This document shows, piece after piece, positions 5,439 to 5,993 of a stretch of DNA of 5,993 nt. The notes under the pieces were generated by a model. The model did no database searches. It saw nothing but the letters and a program-made list of their open reading frames with translations, and was not told the DNA's origin. Position 1 is the first letter of the stretch; each line of letters opens with the position of its first letter. The stretch spans positions 1 to 5,993 of the forward strand of contig JAUYMX010000198.1 of NCBI GenBank assembly GCA_030699345.1, read 5' to 3'. Source of the stretch: Methylococcaceae bacterium (GTDB taxonomy: Bacteria; Pseudomonadota; Gammaproteobacteria; Methylococcales; Methylomonadaceae). The translations under genes were made by a program, and so were the position numbers.

Positions 5439-5993
5439 TTGCTATGTGCCTGTCTTTGCAATAAGACTACAAATTCTTCGACGAATAATTCATATCGGCC
5501 GGTCAATCTATCTAAGCGCGTAGAAAAGCGGTTATATGAAACGACAGCGGGGATCGCAGCAAACAAACCAATCGCGGTTGCAATCAAGGCTTCGGCAATA
5601 CCAGGCGCCACCTGCGCTAACGTCGCCTGTTTGACGTTACCGAGTGACATGAATGAATTCATAATACCCCAGACAGTACCGAATAAACCCACATAAGGGC
5701 TAGTGGAACCGACAGTGGCCAGAAATGCCAAATGCTCGTCTAATCTTTCCAATTCCCGAGACAATTCAATACGCATTACTCGTTGCGCACTTTCCACTTG
5801 CACTGCGGGTTCAACATTGCCCGCTTGACGCATGCGCGAAAATTCTTTGTAACCCGCCAAAAATATTTTTTCTATGCCTTCTGGTTCAAAATCGTTGGCT
5901 GCGAGTTTTCTGTACAGTTCAGCTAATGGCACGCCAGACCAGAATTGCTCTTCAAATTCGTCGGTGATTTCAACGGCACGATTAAGTACTTTG
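5435..5993 (-). CDS. tolQ: TolQ, Tol-Pal motor subunit (5' end missing)
   Basis: TolQ is the inner-membrane, MotA/ExbB-type subunit that with TolR uses the proton motive force to drive TolA. The window starts inside the gene: reading is open from base 5992, giving 185 visible residues beginning KVLNRAVEITDEFEEQFWSG. By comparison with E. coli TolQ, roughly the first 40 residues, including the first transmembrane helix, lie outside. A GTG at 5932 is an internal valine within FWSGVPLAELY, not the start. Two transmembrane segments are visible, at about visible residues 90-116 (with SPYVGLFGTVWGIM) and 130-152 (APGIAEALIATAIGLFAAIP). Both contain the conserved threonines of the TolQ/ExbB family (GTVWG and ATAIG). 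The stop codon overlaps the tolR start by four bases (ATGA), implying translational coupling. Identity is near certain from these motifs and from the neighbours. Confidence 0.97.
   Translation of the reverse strand, partial: KVLNRAVEITDEFEEQFWSGVPLAELYRKLAANDFEPEGIEKIFLAGYKEFSRMRQAGNVEPAVQVESAQRVMRIELSRELERLDEHLAFLATVGSTSPYVGLFGTVWGIMNSFMSLGNVKQATLAQVAPGIAEALIATAIGLFAAIPAVVSYNRFSTRLDRLTGRYELFVEEFVVLLQRQAHSK

Noticed and set aside
5933..5993. Treating the GTG at 5932 as the start of TolQ.
   Set aside because: The frame stays open to the window edge and the upstream codons encode TolQ-like sequence (EFEEQFWSG, matching the E. coli EAFEDKFWSG region), so the gene is simply cut by the window.
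1..5993. The window as a defence system, mobile island or new biological system.
   Set aside because: All seven genes are recognisable members of a conserved housekeeping operon in standard order, intact except at the window edges, with no mobility genes, target-site repeats or compositional break apart from the tolA low-complexity region.

Overview
The window is the downstream part of a canonical tol-pal operon of a gammaproteobacterium. All genes read on the minus strand, so transcription runs from base 5993 towards base 1. In transcription order they are tolQ (5' end cut off by the window), tolR, tolA, tolB, pal, cpoB (ybgF) and queE (3' end cut off). There is no stretch over about 80 bases without a gene, and I see no tRNA, rRNA, insertion sequence, CRISPR array, phage gene or convincing intrinsic terminator.

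Organism: moderate GC, the Tol-Pal gene order, and queE directly behind cpoB (the Pseudomonas-type arrangement) point to a gammaproteobacterium from the Pseudomonas/Cellvibrio/marine-gamma side rather than an enteric. The QueE N-terminus and the TolA C-terminal domain also look more like that group than like E. coli. This is a judgement from remembered family sequences; the genus cannot be fixed from the window.

Layout: 5993-5435 tolQ; 5438-5016 tolR (4-base ATGA overlap with tolQ); 5016-3451 tolA (1-base TAATG overlap with tolR); 3450-3372 a 79-base gap, the largest in the window, with a strong ribosome binding site and a weak candidate promoter; 3371-2088 tolB (GTG start); a 36-base gap; 2051-1473 pal; 1472-579 cpoB (starts on the base after the pal stop codon); 576-1 queE (GTG start two bases after the cpoB stop).

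How the genes work together: TolQ and TolR form the proton-driven inner-membrane motor. It energises TolA, whose long periplasmic helix reaches towards the outer membrane. There TolA contacts the periplasmic propeller protein TolB and the lipoprotein Pal, which also binds peptidoglycan. The system keeps the outer membrane attached and constricting during division, and CpoB links it to peptidoglycan synthesis. QueE is a metabolic enzyme of 7-deazaguanine (queuosine) biosynthesis and appears to be a passenger in the same transcription unit.

This is essentially a conserved housekeeping locus and I found no undescribed system in it. The points most worth a second look are an unusually long TolA (521 residues) whose repeat domain carries recognisable internal duplications, a perfect 10-bp inverted repeat inside the start of queE, and the possible internal regulatory region in front of tolB.
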